Of a DNA stretch of 64,000 bases, positions 42,956 to 51,564 are shown in pieces; within the stretch, counting starts at the first letter, position 1; the number at the start of each line of letters is the position of its first letter. Source of the DNA: Alphaproteobacteria bacterium (GTDB taxonomy: Bacteria; Pseudomonadota; Alphaproteobacteria; Reyranellales; Reyranellaceae). The translations under genes were made by a program, and so were the position numbers. The notes under the pieces were generated by a model. It saw nothing but the letters and a program-made list of their open reading frames with translations, had not been told where the DNA came from and did not search any database. Location: contig JAFKFK010000011.1 of NCBI GenBank assembly GCA_017307275.1, positions 140,011 through 204,010 on the forward strand, given 5' to 3'.

Positions 42956-44143
42956 CTATTGTGCGCCACCCTTGAACCATCGCGCAATCATGCGGCGCTC
43001 CGCGTCGGTGATCTGGGTCAGGTTGCCGGGCGGCATGACCCGCGAGGCGGCCGCTTGCTGGTTGATGGCGGCGGCCATGGCATGGATCTGCGATGGCGTT
43101 TCCAGCAGGATGCCCTTGGGCGGCGCCAGGAAGCCTTCCTGCGTGGGCTTGGCGGCATGGCAGGAAACGCAGCGTGCCTGAATGATGGGCTGAACCTGGT
43201 CGAAGGCGACCGGGCCGCCGCCATCGGCGCTCGGTCGCGGCAGCGCGAGCAGGGCAGTGAAAGCGATGAACACGAAGCCCGACGCCAGCACCAGTGGATT
43301 GGCGTTGCCCTTGTGGCGCTGCACGAACCAGACGCGGATCAGCGCGCCGGCCACGGAGATCAGGATCAGCAGGACCCAGTTCCACTCGTGGCCGTAGAGA
43401 CCGGCATAGTGGTTGCTGATCATCGTGAACAGCACAGGCAAGGTGAAATAGGTGTTGTGGACCGAGCGCTGGCGACCCATCAGGCCGAACTTCGGATCGA
43501 GCGGCCGGCCTTCTTCCTTGGCTTTCACCATCTCGCGTTGGCCGGGAATGATCACGAAGTAGACGTTGAGCACCATGATCGTGCCCAGCATGGCGCCGAA
43601 GTGGATGTAGGCGCCGCGGCCGGAAAAGATGTGACAGAGCGCCCAGGCCGAGGCGATGCAGTAGAGGAAGAGCAGCCCGCCCAGGACGGCGTCGTCCTGG
43701 CCCAGGGCCGACCGGCAGAGCCAGTCGTAGACCAGCCAGCCCAGAACCAGAAAGCCCAGCCCGATGGCGATCGCGGCAGGTTTGCTGAGTTCCATGACCG
43801 AGGGGTCGATCAGGGCGACTTCCGCACCGTAATAGTAGACGAGGCACAGCAGGAAGAAGCCGGTGATCAGGGTCGTGTAGGCTTCCCACTTGAACCAGTG
43901 CAGTTCCGGCGGCAGGCGCTCGGGCGCCAGGGAGAATTTCTTGGCGGTGTAGAAGCCGCCGCCATGGACCGCCCAGACTTCGCCGCCGATGCCCTTGGCG
44001 ATGTCGGCCGGATCGAGCGGCTTGTGCAGGTGGTTGTCCAGCCAGATGAAGTAGAAAGACGCCCCGATCCAGGCAATGCCCACGATCATGTGAGCCCAGC
44101 GCAGCAGCAGATTCAGCCAATCGACGATAAACGCAGCGTCCAT
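42956..44143 (-). CDS. puuD: Urate hydroxylase PuuD (membrane urate oxidase with cytochrome c domain)
   Basis: A 395-residue protein. About eight or nine membrane helices form the N-terminal domain (LLLRWAHMIVGIAWIGASFYFIWLDNHL, AVHGGGFYTAKKF, SVHNTYFTLPVLFTMISNHYAGLYG). A C-terminal cytochrome c domain has a heme site CVSCH (Cys325, Cys328, His329) and likely axial Met370 (RVMPPGN). PuuD oxidises urate to 5-hydroxyisourate and feeds electrons to the respiratory chain. Downstream genes on the same strand (barnase-like, acidic, crotonase, QOR) form one closely spaced operon. No uraH or uraD gene is in the window. Confidence 0.92.
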   Translation of the reverse strand: MDAAFIVDWLNLLLRWAHMIVGIAWIGASFYFIWLDNHLHKPLDPADIAKGIGGEVWAVHGGGFYTAKKFSLAPERLPPELHWFKWEAYTTLITGFFLLCLVYYYGAEVALIDPSVMELSKPAAIAIGLGFLVLGWLVYDWLCRSALGQDDAVLGGLLFLYCIASAWALCHIFSGRGAYIHFGAMLGTIMVLNVYFVIIPGQREMVKAKEEGRPLDPKFGLMGRQRSVHNTYFTLPVLFTMISNHYAGLYGHEWNWVLLILISVAGALIRVWFVQRHKGNANPLVLASGFVFIAFTALLALPRPSADGGGPVAFDQVQPIIQARCVSCHAAKPTQEGFLAPPKGILLETPSQIHAMAAAINQQAAASRVMPPGNLTQITDAERRMIARWFKGGAQ

Positions 44144-44230
44144 GCTTCCTCGTAGCGCCTTGCCGGGCGGGGCCTCAAGGCGGTAAATCGCCCATTCGCA
44201 GTGATTCGAACGATTTCAAGGGGAAATGCA

Positions 44231-45853
44231 ATGACGGCTCTGGACCTTCCGGCGGGTGTTTCGATCGACGGCGCGATCAAGCCCGGCTTCGAAAAGGTGC
44301 TCACCAAGGAGGCTGTCGCGTTCATTGCCGACCTGCAGCGCAAGTTCAACGCCCGCCGCGAGGAGCTGCTGGCGGCCCGCGTCGAGCGCCAGAAGCGGCT
44401 CGATGCCGGCGAGAAGCCGGACTTCCTGCCGGAGACGGCGAAGATCCGCGAGAGCGACTGGACGGTGGCGCCGCTGCCTCAGGACATCCTGGACCGCCGC
44501 GTCGAGATCACCGGGCCGGTCGACCGCAAGATGATCATCAACGCGCTGAACTGCGGCGCCAACGTCTTCATGGCCGATTTCGAGGATGCTTCGACGCCGA
44601 CCTGGGCCAACATGGTCGAAGGCCAGTTCAACCTCGCCGACGCCGTGCGCCGCCAGATCGACTATGTCGATCCCAACAGCGGCAAGTCCTACAAGCTGAA
44701 CGACAAGACCGCCGTGCTGTTCGTCCGTCCGCGCGGCTGGCATCTGCTCGAGAAGCACGTCACGGTCGACGGCCAGCCGATGTCGGGCTCGCTGTTCGAT
44801 TTCGGCCTCTACTTCTTCCATAACGCCAAGGAAGCGCTGTCGCGCGGCACCGGCCCGTATTTCTACCTCCCGAAGATGGAGAGCCATCTCGAAGCGCGTC
44901 TGTGGAACGACGTGTTCGTCCATGCGCAGGATGCGCTCGGCGTGCCGCAGAAGTCGATCAAGGCCACGGTGCTGATCGAGACCATCCTCGCCACTTTCGA
45001 GATGGACGAGATCCTGTGGGAGCTGAAGGACCACTCGGCCGGTCTGAACTGCGGCCGCTGGGATTACATCTTCTCCTTCATCAAGAAGTTCCGCGAGCAG
45101 GAGTGGGCGGTGCTGCCGGATCGCGGCACGGTCGGCATGACCTCGCACTTCCTGCGTTCCTATAGCCAGCTCGTCATCAAGACCTGCCATCGCCGCGAAG
45201 TGCATGCGATGGGCGGCATGGCGGCGCAGATTCCGATCAAGAACGATCCGAAGGCCAACGACGAGGCGATGGGCCGCGTGCACGCCGACAAGAAGCGCGA
45301 GGCGGGCGACGGCCACGACGGCACCTGGGTGGCGCATCCCGGCCTCGTGCCGATCGCCAAGGCCGAGTTCGACGCGGTGATGAAGGAAGCCAACCAGATC
45401 GCCCGCAAGCGGCAGGACGTGAACGTCACCCCGGCCGACCTCATCCAGATGCCGTCGGGTCCGAAGACCGAGGCCGGCCTGCGCCAGAACGTGGCCGTAG
45501 GCATCGGCTACGTCGAGGCCTGGTTGCGCGGCATCGGCTGCGTGCCGCTGTTCAACCTGATGGAAGACGCCGCCACCGCCGAGATCAGCCGTGCGCAGGT
45601 CTGGCAGTGGGTGCGCCACAACCAGAAGCTCGACGACGGCCGCGCCATCACCAAGGAGCTGGTGCGCGAGATCGTGCGCGAGGAGAACGACAAGGTGAAG
45701 GCGCAGATGGGCGACGAAGCCTATGGCAACGGCCGCTACGAAGATGCCGCCCAGCTCATGATCGATCTGGTCGAGCAGCCGCAGTTCTACGAATTCCTGA
45801 CCCTGCCGGCGTACGATCGCATCATCGCCGACGAGAAGAAGGCCGCGGCCTGA
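44231..45853 (+). CDS. aceB: Malate synthase A
   Basis: A 540-residue enzyme condensing glyoxylate and acetyl-CoA to malate. The family signature [17 protein letters not shown] is intact, as are [15 protein letters not shown] and the catalytic-region [10 protein letters not shown]. The length is that of the A form, not the 720-residue G form. AAGGGGA lies before the ATG at 44231. It heads a unit with an acyl-CoA ligase. Divergence from puuD (88 nt between starts) links purine-derived glyoxylate to the malate pool. Confidence 0.95.
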   Translation: MTALDLPAGVSIDGAIKPGFEKVLTKEAVAFIADLQRKFNARREELLAARVERQKRLDAGEKPDFLPETAKIRESDWTVAPLPQDILDRRVEITGPVDRKMIINALNCGANVFMADFEDASTPTWANMVEGQFNLADAVRRQIDYVDPNSGKSYKLNDKTAVLFVRPRGWHLLEKHVTVDGQPMSGSLFDFGLYFFHNAKEALSRGTGPYFYLPKMESHLEARLWNDVFVHAQDALGVPQKSIKATVLIETILATFEMDEILWELKDHSAGLNCGRWDYIFSFIKKFREQEWAVLPDRGTVGMTSHFLRSYSQLVIKTCHRREVHAMGGMAAQIPIKNDPKANDEAMGRVHADKKREAGDGHDGTWVAHPGLVPIAKAEFDAVMKEANQIARKRQDVNVTPADLIQMPSGPKTEAGLRQNVAVGIGYVEAWLRGIGCVPLFNLMEDAATAEISRAQVWQWVRHNQKLDDGRAITKELVREIVREENDKVKAQMGDEAYGNGRYEDAAQLMIDLVEQPQFYEFLTLPAYDRIIADEKKAAA

Positions 45854-45863
45854 GGGACGAACG

Positions 45864-47396
45864 ATGGTCAACAACGTTTACGACGTCACATCGGCCGGCA
45901 AGGCCGACGCGCCGGCCATCGGCGCGCCGGGGCGCCCCTGGCTCAGCTACGCCGGTCTCAAGAAGCTCACCGACGACACGCTCGCTGCGTTGAACGGTGT
46001 CGGCATCGGCCGTGGCGATCGCGTCGCCATGGTGGTCCACAACGGACCGGAGATGGCTTCCTCGTTCATCGCCGTGGCGTCGGGCACGACGTCTGCGCCT
46101 CTGAATCCGGCCTATCGCGATGAGGAGTTCGAGTTCTACCTCGAAGACCTCAAGCCCAAGGCTGTGATCGTGCAGCAGGGCATGGACAGCCCCGTGCGCG
46201 CGGTTGCCAGCAAGGTCGGCGTGCCGATCGTGGAACTGGTGCCGACGGCCGATGCGCCCGCGGGCACCTTCACACTCGACGTCTCGGCCCTGAAGCCTGC
46301 CAAGGCGGCGAAGCCCGGCACGTCGGCGGGCGAGGAGATCGCCCTGGTGCTGCATACGTCGGGCACGACGGCGCGGCCCAAGATCGTCCCGCTGTCGACG
46401 GCGAACCTCGCAGCCTCGGCGCGCCACATCGGCAAGTCGCTGGCGCTCACGCCGGCCGACCGCTGCCTCAACATCATGCCGCTGTTCCACATCCACGGCC
46501 TGATCGCGGCAACCTTGTCGTCGCTGGGTGCCGGCGCTTCGGTGTCGTGCACGCCGGGCTTCAATGCGCTGCGCTTCTTCGCCTGGCTCGAGGAAGTGAA
46601 GCCCACCTGGTACACGGCCGTGCCGACCATGCATCAGGCGATCCTCGGCCGCCTGCGCAGCCATGTGGAAGCGGCCAAGGCCGCCAAGCTGCGCTTCATC
46701 CGCTCCTCGTCGGCCTCGCTGCCGCCGCAGGTGATGGCCGAGCTCGAAGCCGCCTTCGATTGCCCGGTGATCGAGGCCTACGGCATGACCGAGGCCAGCC
46801 ATCAGATGGCGTCGAATGCGCTGCCGCCGGGCAAGCGCAAGCCGGGCGCGGTCGGCCTGGCGGCCGGTCCGCAGATCGCCATCATGGACGATGCCGGCAA
46901 CATGCTGCCGCAGGGCACGATCGGCGAGGTCGTGATCCAGGGCCCGAACGTGACGGCGGGCTATGACAACAACCCGGACGCCAACCTCAAGGCCTTTGCC
47001 AACGGCTGGTTTCGGACGGGCGACCAGGGCCGCTTCGACGAGGACGGCTACCTGTTCCTCACGGGCCGCCTGAAGGAGATCATCAACCGCGGCGGCGAGA
47101 AGATCAGCCCGATCGAGATCGACGTCATCCTGATGGATCACCCGGCGGTCGAGCAGTGCGTGACCTTCGCCATCCCGCATCCCAAGCTGGGAGAAGAAGT
47201 GGGCGCTGTCGTCGTGCTGCGTGGCGGGACCGAGTGCACGGAGCGCGAGCTGCGCGACTTCGTGGCCAAGCACGTCGCCGACTTCAAGGTGCCGCGCAAG
47301 GTCGTGTTCGTGGCCGAGATTCCGAAGGGTGCGACCGGCAAGTTGCAGCGCATCGGCCTTGCCGCCAAGCTCGGCCTGGGCGAAGCGACAGCCTGA
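45864..47396 (+). CDS. AMP-forming acyl-CoA ligase, oxalyl-CoA synthetase-like
   Basis: A 510-residue adenylating enzyme: P-loop LVLHTSGTTARPKIVPLS, motif YGMTEASHQMA, RTGDQGRFDEDGYLFLTGRLKEIINRGGEKISPIEID, and the C-terminal catalytic Lys in PKGATGKLQR. The TTARPKIVPLS and LNIMPLFHIHGLI segments resemble oxalate-CoA ligases (AAE3/Pcs60). It starts 10 nt after aceB, supporting a role in C2-acid (oxalate/glyoxylate) metabolism. A short or medium-chain fatty acid is the alternative substrate. Confidence 0.85.
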   Translation: MVNNVYDVTSAGKADAPAIGAPGRPWLSYAGLKKLTDDTLAALNGVGIGRGDRVAMVVHNGPEMASSFIAVASGTTSAPLNPAYRDEEFEFYLEDLKPKAVIVQQGMDSPVRAVASKVGVPIVELVPTADAPAGTFTLDVSALKPAKAAKPGTSAGEEIALVLHTSGTTARPKIVPLSTANLAASARHIGKSLALTPADRCLNIMPLFHIHGLIAATLSSLGAGASVSCTPGFNALRFFAWLEEVKPTWYTAVPTMHQAILGRLRSHVEAAKAAKLRFIRSSSASLPPQVMAELEAAFDCPVIEAYGMTEASHQMASNALPPGKRKPGAVGLAAGPQIAIMDDAGNMLPQGTIGEVVIQGPNVTAGYDNNPDANLKAFANGWFRTGDQGRFDEDGYLFLTGRLKEIINRGGEKISPIEIDVILMDHPAVEQCVTFAIPHPKLGEEVGAVVVLRGGTECTERELRDFVAKHVADFKVPRKVVFVAEIPKGATGKLQRIGLAAKLGLGEATA

Positions 47397-47406
47397 CGGA
47401 GAAGCT

Positions 47407-48375
47407 GTGACCTCGATCTGCGTTTTCGGCGCCGGCGCCATCGGCGGCTTCATGGCCGCCAAACTCGAGATGGCCGGCACGCCGGTCACCGTCGTGGCGC
47501 GCGGTCCGCATGGCGAGGCCCTGCGGACCAAGGGGCTGACCCTCGTGAGCGAAGGGCAGGAGTCCGTCACGCGGCCGCGCGTGGCGACCGATCCCAAGGA
47601 GATCGGCCCGCAGGACTATCTGGTGCTGACGCTCAAGGCGCATTCGTTGTTGCCGGCGATGGCGCAGCTCGAGCCATTGATTGGACCGAACACGACCATC
47701 GTGGCGGCCATCAACGGCGTGCCTTGGTGGTACACCTACAAGCTCGGCGGCGACTTCGACGGCCGGCGCATCGAGTCGGTCGATCTCGAAGGCAAGCTCA
47801 CCGCGGGCCTGCCGCCCGCGCAGGTGTTGGGCAGCATCGTCTATCCGGCGGCCGACGTGGTCGAACCGGGCGTCATCGAACATACCTACGGCGATCGCTT
47901 CTCCCTCGGCGAACCCGACGGCAGCCGCAGCGAACGTGCGACCAGGCTGTCGGAACTCCTGATCAAGGCCGGCCTCAAGGCGCCCGTGCGGCCGCGCATC
48001 CGCGACGAGCTCTGGGTCAAGCTCTGGGGCAACATGGCCTTCAATCCGCTGAGTGCGCTCACGACGGCGACGCTCGACCGGTTGATTGCCGAGCCCGGTA
48101 CGCATGCCGTCTGCCGCGCGCTCATGGTCGAGGGCCAGCAGGTGGCCGAGAAGCTCGGCGTGAAGTTCGCCATCGGCGTCGACAAGCGCATCGCAGGCGG
48201 CGCCGAAGTCGGCGCACACAAGACGTCGATGCTGCAGGACCTCGAGCGTGGCCGCCCGCTTGAAATCGAGGCGCTGCTGGGCGCCATCGTGGAGATGGCG
48301 GAGTGGGTCGGCGTCGACATGCCGATCGGCCGTACCGTGCTCGCGCTGGTGCGCCAGCGCGCGGCGATGCGCTGA
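47407..48375 (+). CDS. Ketopantoate reductase-family (ApbA/PanE) oxidoreductase
   Basis: A 322-residue NADPH enzyme: GAGAIGGFMAAKLEMAGTPVTVVARGPHGEALRTKGL, the LTLKAHSL region, NGVPWW (usual NGxxxx), and the C-terminal helical domain with KLWGNMAFNPLSALTTATLDRL and the KTSMLQDLERGRPLEIEALLG motif. It reduces 2-dehydropantoate or a related 2-oxo acid. The GTG start at 47407 lies 10 nt after the ligase gene. Several paralogues of this family are catabolic, so panE itself is not certain. Confidence 0.88.
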   Translation: MTSICVFGAGAIGGFMAAKLEMAGTPVTVVARGPHGEALRTKGLTLVSEGQESVTRPRVATDPKEIGPQDYLVLTLKAHSLLPAMAQLEPLIGPNTTIVAAINGVPWWYTYKLGGDFDGRRIESVDLEGKLTAGLPPAQVLGSIVYPAADVVEPGVIEHTYGDRFSLGEPDGSRSERATRLSELLIKAGLKAPVRPRIRDELWVKLWGNMAFNPLSALTTATLDRLIAEPGTHAVCRALMVEGQQVAEKLGVKFAIGVDKRIAGGAEVGAHKTSMLQDLERGRPLEIEALLGAIVEMAEWVGVDMPIGRTVLALVRQRAAMR

Positions 48376-48384
48376 GGGGTAGAC

Positions 48385-48813
48385 ATGGACGAGAAGATCG
48401 ATCTCGTCTTCGATCCGGACAATGAGCGCGCGGCCGCGTATGTGCGCGACCGTCTCTCGATGTTCAATTCGAGCCAGACGGGAAAGTCCGACTACTATCC
48501 CTGCTACATCTTCCTGAAGGGCGAGAAGAACGAAACTCTGGGCGGCCTGTTGGGCTACGTCTGGAGCGACTGGCTCTTCGTCTCCACCTTGTGGGTTGAC
48601 GAGGCACTACGCGGCAAGGGCCATGCGACGCGCTTGATGGATGCCGCCGAGGACTACGCCCGCTATCGCAACTGCCATTCCGCGTATCTCGACACGCATT
48701 CGTTTCAGGCCCGGCCGTTCTACGAGAGGCGCGGCTACGAGCTCTTCGCCACGCTCGACGACTTCCCGCCCGGCCACCAGAAATTCTTCCTGAAGAAGAA
48801 ACTGGCAAAGTAA
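48385..48813 (+). CDS. GNAT-family N-acetyltransferase
   Basis: A 142-residue acetyltransferase: LLGYVWSDWLFVSTLWVDEALRGKGHATRLMDAAEDYAR holds the acetyl-CoA loop (RGKGHA), followed by HSFQARPFYERRGYELFATLDDFP. The acceptor substrate is unknown. GAGGGG lies before the ATG, 9 nt after the reductase gene, so it is the last gene of the aceB unit. A hairpin follows the stop. Confidence 0.9.
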   Translation: MDEKIDLVFDPDNERAAAYVRDRLSMFNSSQTGKSDYYPCYIFLKGEKNETLGGLLGYVWSDWLFVSTLWVDEALRGKGHATRLMDAAEDYARYRNCHSAYLDTHSFQARPFYERRGYELFATLDDFPPGHQKFFLKKKLAK

Positions 48814-48833
48814 CGAGAGGCCAGGGCCTCTCG
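48814..48833. terminator. Hairpin between GNAT and GntR genes
   Basis: CGAGAGGCC and GGCCTCTCG pair perfectly around a 2-base centre, beginning directly after the TAA of the GNAT gene and 5 nt from the GntR stop. No T run, but the convergent position suggests a shared terminator. Confidence 0.55.
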
Positions 48834-48838
48834 ACGCT

Positions 48839-49540
48839 TCACTCCGTGCCCTGAAGTTCGGCCCTTACGGCTGCCGAAGAATGCGCGAACAGAAGCCGGG
48901 CGCCGGCTTCGGCTGCGCTGGCATCGCCAGTCTTGATCGCACGCTCGATGGCCCGCCAATCCCTGGCGGCTTCGCGGCGGCGTTCGGCTTTTAAAAAGCT
49001 CGTGGCGCGCCCGCGGATCATGCGCCAGCTGCTGATGTCGGAGAGATGATCGTACAGCGCCGGCAGCCGGCCGTTGCCGCTGGCACTGATGAGCAGCGTT
49101 TGGGCGGCGACGGAACGCTCCGAGAAGGTCTGCGCGGGCGTATCGGGATTCGCGGCGAGCCGTTCCATCTCGTCGGTGAGTTCCGTCAGCTTCTCGCGGG
49201 GCGCCGTTGGATCGAGTGCGCAGTTGCGCGCCGCAATCGCGAGCAGGGCCGCCCGGATCTCGAAAAGGTGGAAGACGTCGTCCTTCGCGAAGGGCGCCAC
49301 GCGCGCGCCGAAGCGGGGGACCTGCTCGACATAACCCAGCTTGGCGAGCGCGATCAGCGCTTCGCGCACCGTGGCCCGGCTCACGGCGTGCTCTTCCGCC
49401 AGCGCGATTTCCTTCAGCCGCTCACCCGCGGGCAGGCGGCCGGACATGATGTCCTCGAGAATTCTCTCGGCCAGGAGCTCGGGGAGAGATTTGACGGCCT
49501 TGCCGAGGGGAATCGGCATCGAAGGGGCGGTGGGGTGCAC
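48839..49540 (-). CDS. GntR-family regulator, FadR (FCD) subfamily
   Basis: A 233-residue repressor-type regulator. The winged helix is LPELLAERILEDIMSGRLPAGERLKEIALAEEHAVSRATVREALIALAKLGYVEQVP. The C-terminal helical FCD domain includes HLFEIRAALLAIAARNCA and a His-rich end (LLFAHSSAAV), where acidic and His residues usually bind a metal and a carboxylate ligand. The start is GTG at 49540, or ATG at 49519. It is divergent from the dioxygenase gene, with an operator between. Likely ligand: the substrate or product of that oxygenase. Confidence 0.9.
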   Translation of the reverse strand: MHPTAPSMPIPLGKAVKSLPELLAERILEDIMSGRLPAGERLKEIALAEEHAVSRATVREALIALAKLGYVEQVPRFGARVAPFAKDDVFHLFEIRAALLAIAARNCALDPTAPREKLTELTDEMERLAANPDTPAQTFSERSVAAQTLLISASGNGRLPALYDHLSDISSWRMIRGRATSFLKAERRREAARDWRAIERAIKTGDASAAEAGARLLFAHSSAAVRAELQGTE

Positions 49541-49573
49541 GGCGGGACCGTATCACAATTTGTCAGATTGATT

Positions 49574-49586
49574 ATTGTCAGACAAT
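49574..49586. promoter_or_regulatory. GntR/FadR-type operator between divergent genes
   Basis: ATTGTC-A-GACAAT, an exact inverted repeat around one base, 34 nt before the GntR start and 40 nt before the dioxygenase start. A degenerate half copy (TTTGTCAGATT) lies at 49560-49570. The core is identical to that at 11380-11394. Confidence 0.65.
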
Positions 49587-49625
49587 CGACAATCGGCAAT
49601 AGTGAGGCAACTGAAGGAGGAACGC

Positions 49626-50543
49626 ATGAGCACGCTTCAGGTGAAGCCGATTGGCTACGCGCTGGGGGCCGAAGTCACCGGTGTGGATCTGCGCCGGCCG
49701 ATCGACCCGGCCATGAAGGACGCTATCAACGAAGCGTGGTTGCGCCATCTGGTGCTGGTGTTCCCCGGCCAGGACCTCTCGACGACGGAGCAGATCGCCT
49801 TCTCGCGGTGCTTCGGCGAACTCGACAAGCACGAGTTCCAGCCGCGCTACACGCACCCCGACCATCGCGAGATCCTGCTGGTCACCAACAAGCCCATCGA
49901 CGGCAAGCCGTCCGATACCCGCAACACCGGGCGCAACTGGCACACCGACCTGACCTTCACGTCGCGGCCTGCGAAGGGTGCGCTCCTGCTCTGCCGGGAG
50001 AAGCCGCCGGTCGGCGGCGATACGATGTTCGCCAACATGTACCTCGCCTACGAGACGCTGAGCGCTCGCATGCAGGCGTTCATCGACGACATGGAGGCGA
50101 TCCACGACGCCTCGCTGGTCAAGGGGCTGGAACAGCGCGATCCGGAGAAGGTCGCGGAGATGAAGCGCCGCAATCCGCCGGTGGCGCACAGGATTGTCCA
50201 GACGCATCCGGAGACCGGCCGCAAGTCGCTGCTGGTCGGCCAGCGCATCCGCGGCATCATCGGCTTGTCGGATGGAGAGAGCGCGGCGCTCCTTGGCTTC
50301 CTGAACGAACACGCCGAGTCGCCGGAGTTCACGTATCGCCACCGCTGGACCGTCAACGATCTGGTGATGTGGGACAATCGGTGCACGCAGCACATCGCGT
50401 TGCCCGACTTCGACCAGCGTCAGCCGCGCCTGATGCTGCGCTGCTCGCTCCAGGGCGAGATGACCGGCCGTGTTCTGGAGCCTGCTGCGACGCGCACCGA
50501 CGACCGCGAGGCGTTGATGCAGATGCTGGCTGCGGTCGCCTGA
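49626..50543 (+). CDS. TauD/TfdA-family 2-oxoglutarate-dependent dioxygenase
   Basis: A 305-residue Fe(II)/2-oxoglutarate oxygenase with ligands His106 and Asp108 (NWHTDLTF) and His256 (CTQHIALPDFD), plus a downstream Arg for 2-oxoglutarate. Family members release sulfite from taurine or other sulfonates, or cleave aryloxy acids such as 2,4-D. The preceding AAGGAGG and ATG at 49626 are clear. The Bug receptor gene follows after 25 nt, suggesting that one solute is bound, imported and oxidised by this module under GntR control. Confidence 0.92.
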   Translation: MSTLQVKPIGYALGAEVTGVDLRRPIDPAMKDAINEAWLRHLVLVFPGQDLSTTEQIAFSRCFGELDKHEFQPRYTHPDHREILLVTNKPIDGKPSDTRNTGRNWHTDLTFTSRPAKGALLLCREKPPVGGDTMFANMYLAYETLSARMQAFIDDMEAIHDASLVKGLEQRDPEKVAEMKRRNPPVAHRIVQTHPETGRKSLLVGQRIRGIIGLSDGESAALLGFLNEHAESPEFTYRHRWTVNDLVMWDNRCTQHIALPDFDQRQPRLMLRCSLQGEMTGRVLEPAATRTDDREALMQMLAAVA

Positions 50544-50568
50544 AGAACCAATAAATCGGAGGAATCAC

Positions 50569-51561
50569 ATGACGACGAGACGTGGGCTCGTAGGGGGCCT
50601 GACGGCGGCTGCCGCCGTGCTGGCCAGTGGCCGTTCATCATTCGCAACGCCGGACTATCCGACCAAACAGGTCAAGGTGATCGCGCCGTTTGCGCCCGGC
50701 GCCGCGACGGACACCTGTGCCCGCATTGTCGCCCAAAAGCTGGGCGAGCGGTGGGGCAAGCCCGTCATCGTTGAGAACAAGGTCGGGGCGTCTGGTTCCA
50801 TCGGCGCCGCCGCGGTCGCCCAGGCCGCACCCGACGGCCACACGCTGCTGCTGGGCACGATCGGCACCAGCGCCACCAACGCGCATCTTCTGCCGAACAT
50901 GCCCTACGACACGTTGAACGACTTCACGCCGATCAGCCTCTTCGCGACGGTCGCCATGCTCGTTGTCGTCCATCCCAGCCAGCCAATCCATTCGATTGCC
51001 GAGCTGATCGCCTACGCGCAGAAGAATCCCGGCCGCCTCAATTGCGGCACGGCGGGCGTCGGCTCGTCTCCTCATCTCGCCGCGCTGTTGTTCGAAAGCA
51101 TGGCAAAGGTGCGCTTCGAGCATGTGGCCTATGCCGGCGTCGCGCCGATGATCCCCGACATCCTGCAGAATCGCGTGAACATCTCCCTGGGCGATGCGAG
51201 TTCCTTCCTGCCTCACGTGCGCAGTGGCGCGTTGCGAGCGATCGGCGTCACCACGGCGACACGGTTCGAGGGGCTGCCGGACGTACCGACGGTCGCCGAA
51301 GCCGGCGTGAAGGGTTACGAGGCGTCGGCCTGGTACGGCGTGCTGGGGCCGGCCAAGATGCCGCCTGCCATCGTTGCCAAGCTTTCCGGCGACGTCGCGG
51401 CGATCGCCCGCATGCCGGAGGTCAAGCAGCAGCTCGCGCCGCTTGCCGCCACGACCGTAGGCAGCACGTCGCAGGAGTTCGCTGCTTTCATCCGTGCCGA
51501 GTACGAGCGGTGGGGCAAGCTGATCCGCGACAGCGGCGTGCAGGTGAAGAAGCCAAGCTAG
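50569..51561 (+). CDS. Bug-family tripartite tricarboxylate transporter receptor
   Basis: A 330-residue periplasmic receptor. An export signal with a twin Arg (MTTRRGLVGGLTAAAAVLASG, cut near SFA) precedes VKVIAPFAPGAATDTCARIVAQKLGERWG, VIVENKVGASGSIGAAAVAQA and FEHVAYAGVAPMIPDILQ. It is the fourth Bug receptor of the window and the only one linked to an enzyme gene (TauD-type, 25 nt upstream). No TctAB permease is present. It ends 3 nt from the convergent glycosylase gene. Confidence 0.92.
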   Translation: MTTRRGLVGGLTAAAAVLASGRSSFATPDYPTKQVKVIAPFAPGAATDTCARIVAQKLGERWGKPVIVENKVGASGSIGAAAVAQAAPDGHTLLLGTIGTSATNAHLLPNMPYDTLNDFTPISLFATVAMLVVVHPSQPIHSIAELIAYAQKNPGRLNCGTAGVGSSPHLAALLFESMAKVRFEHVAYAGVAPMIPDILQNRVNISLGDASSFLPHVRSGALRAIGVTTATRFEGLPDVPTVAEAGVKGYEASAWYGVLGPAKMPPAIVAKLSGDVAAIARMPEVKQQLAPLAATTVGSTSQEFAAFIRAEYERWGKLIRDSGVQVKKPS

Positions 51562-51564
51562 CGT

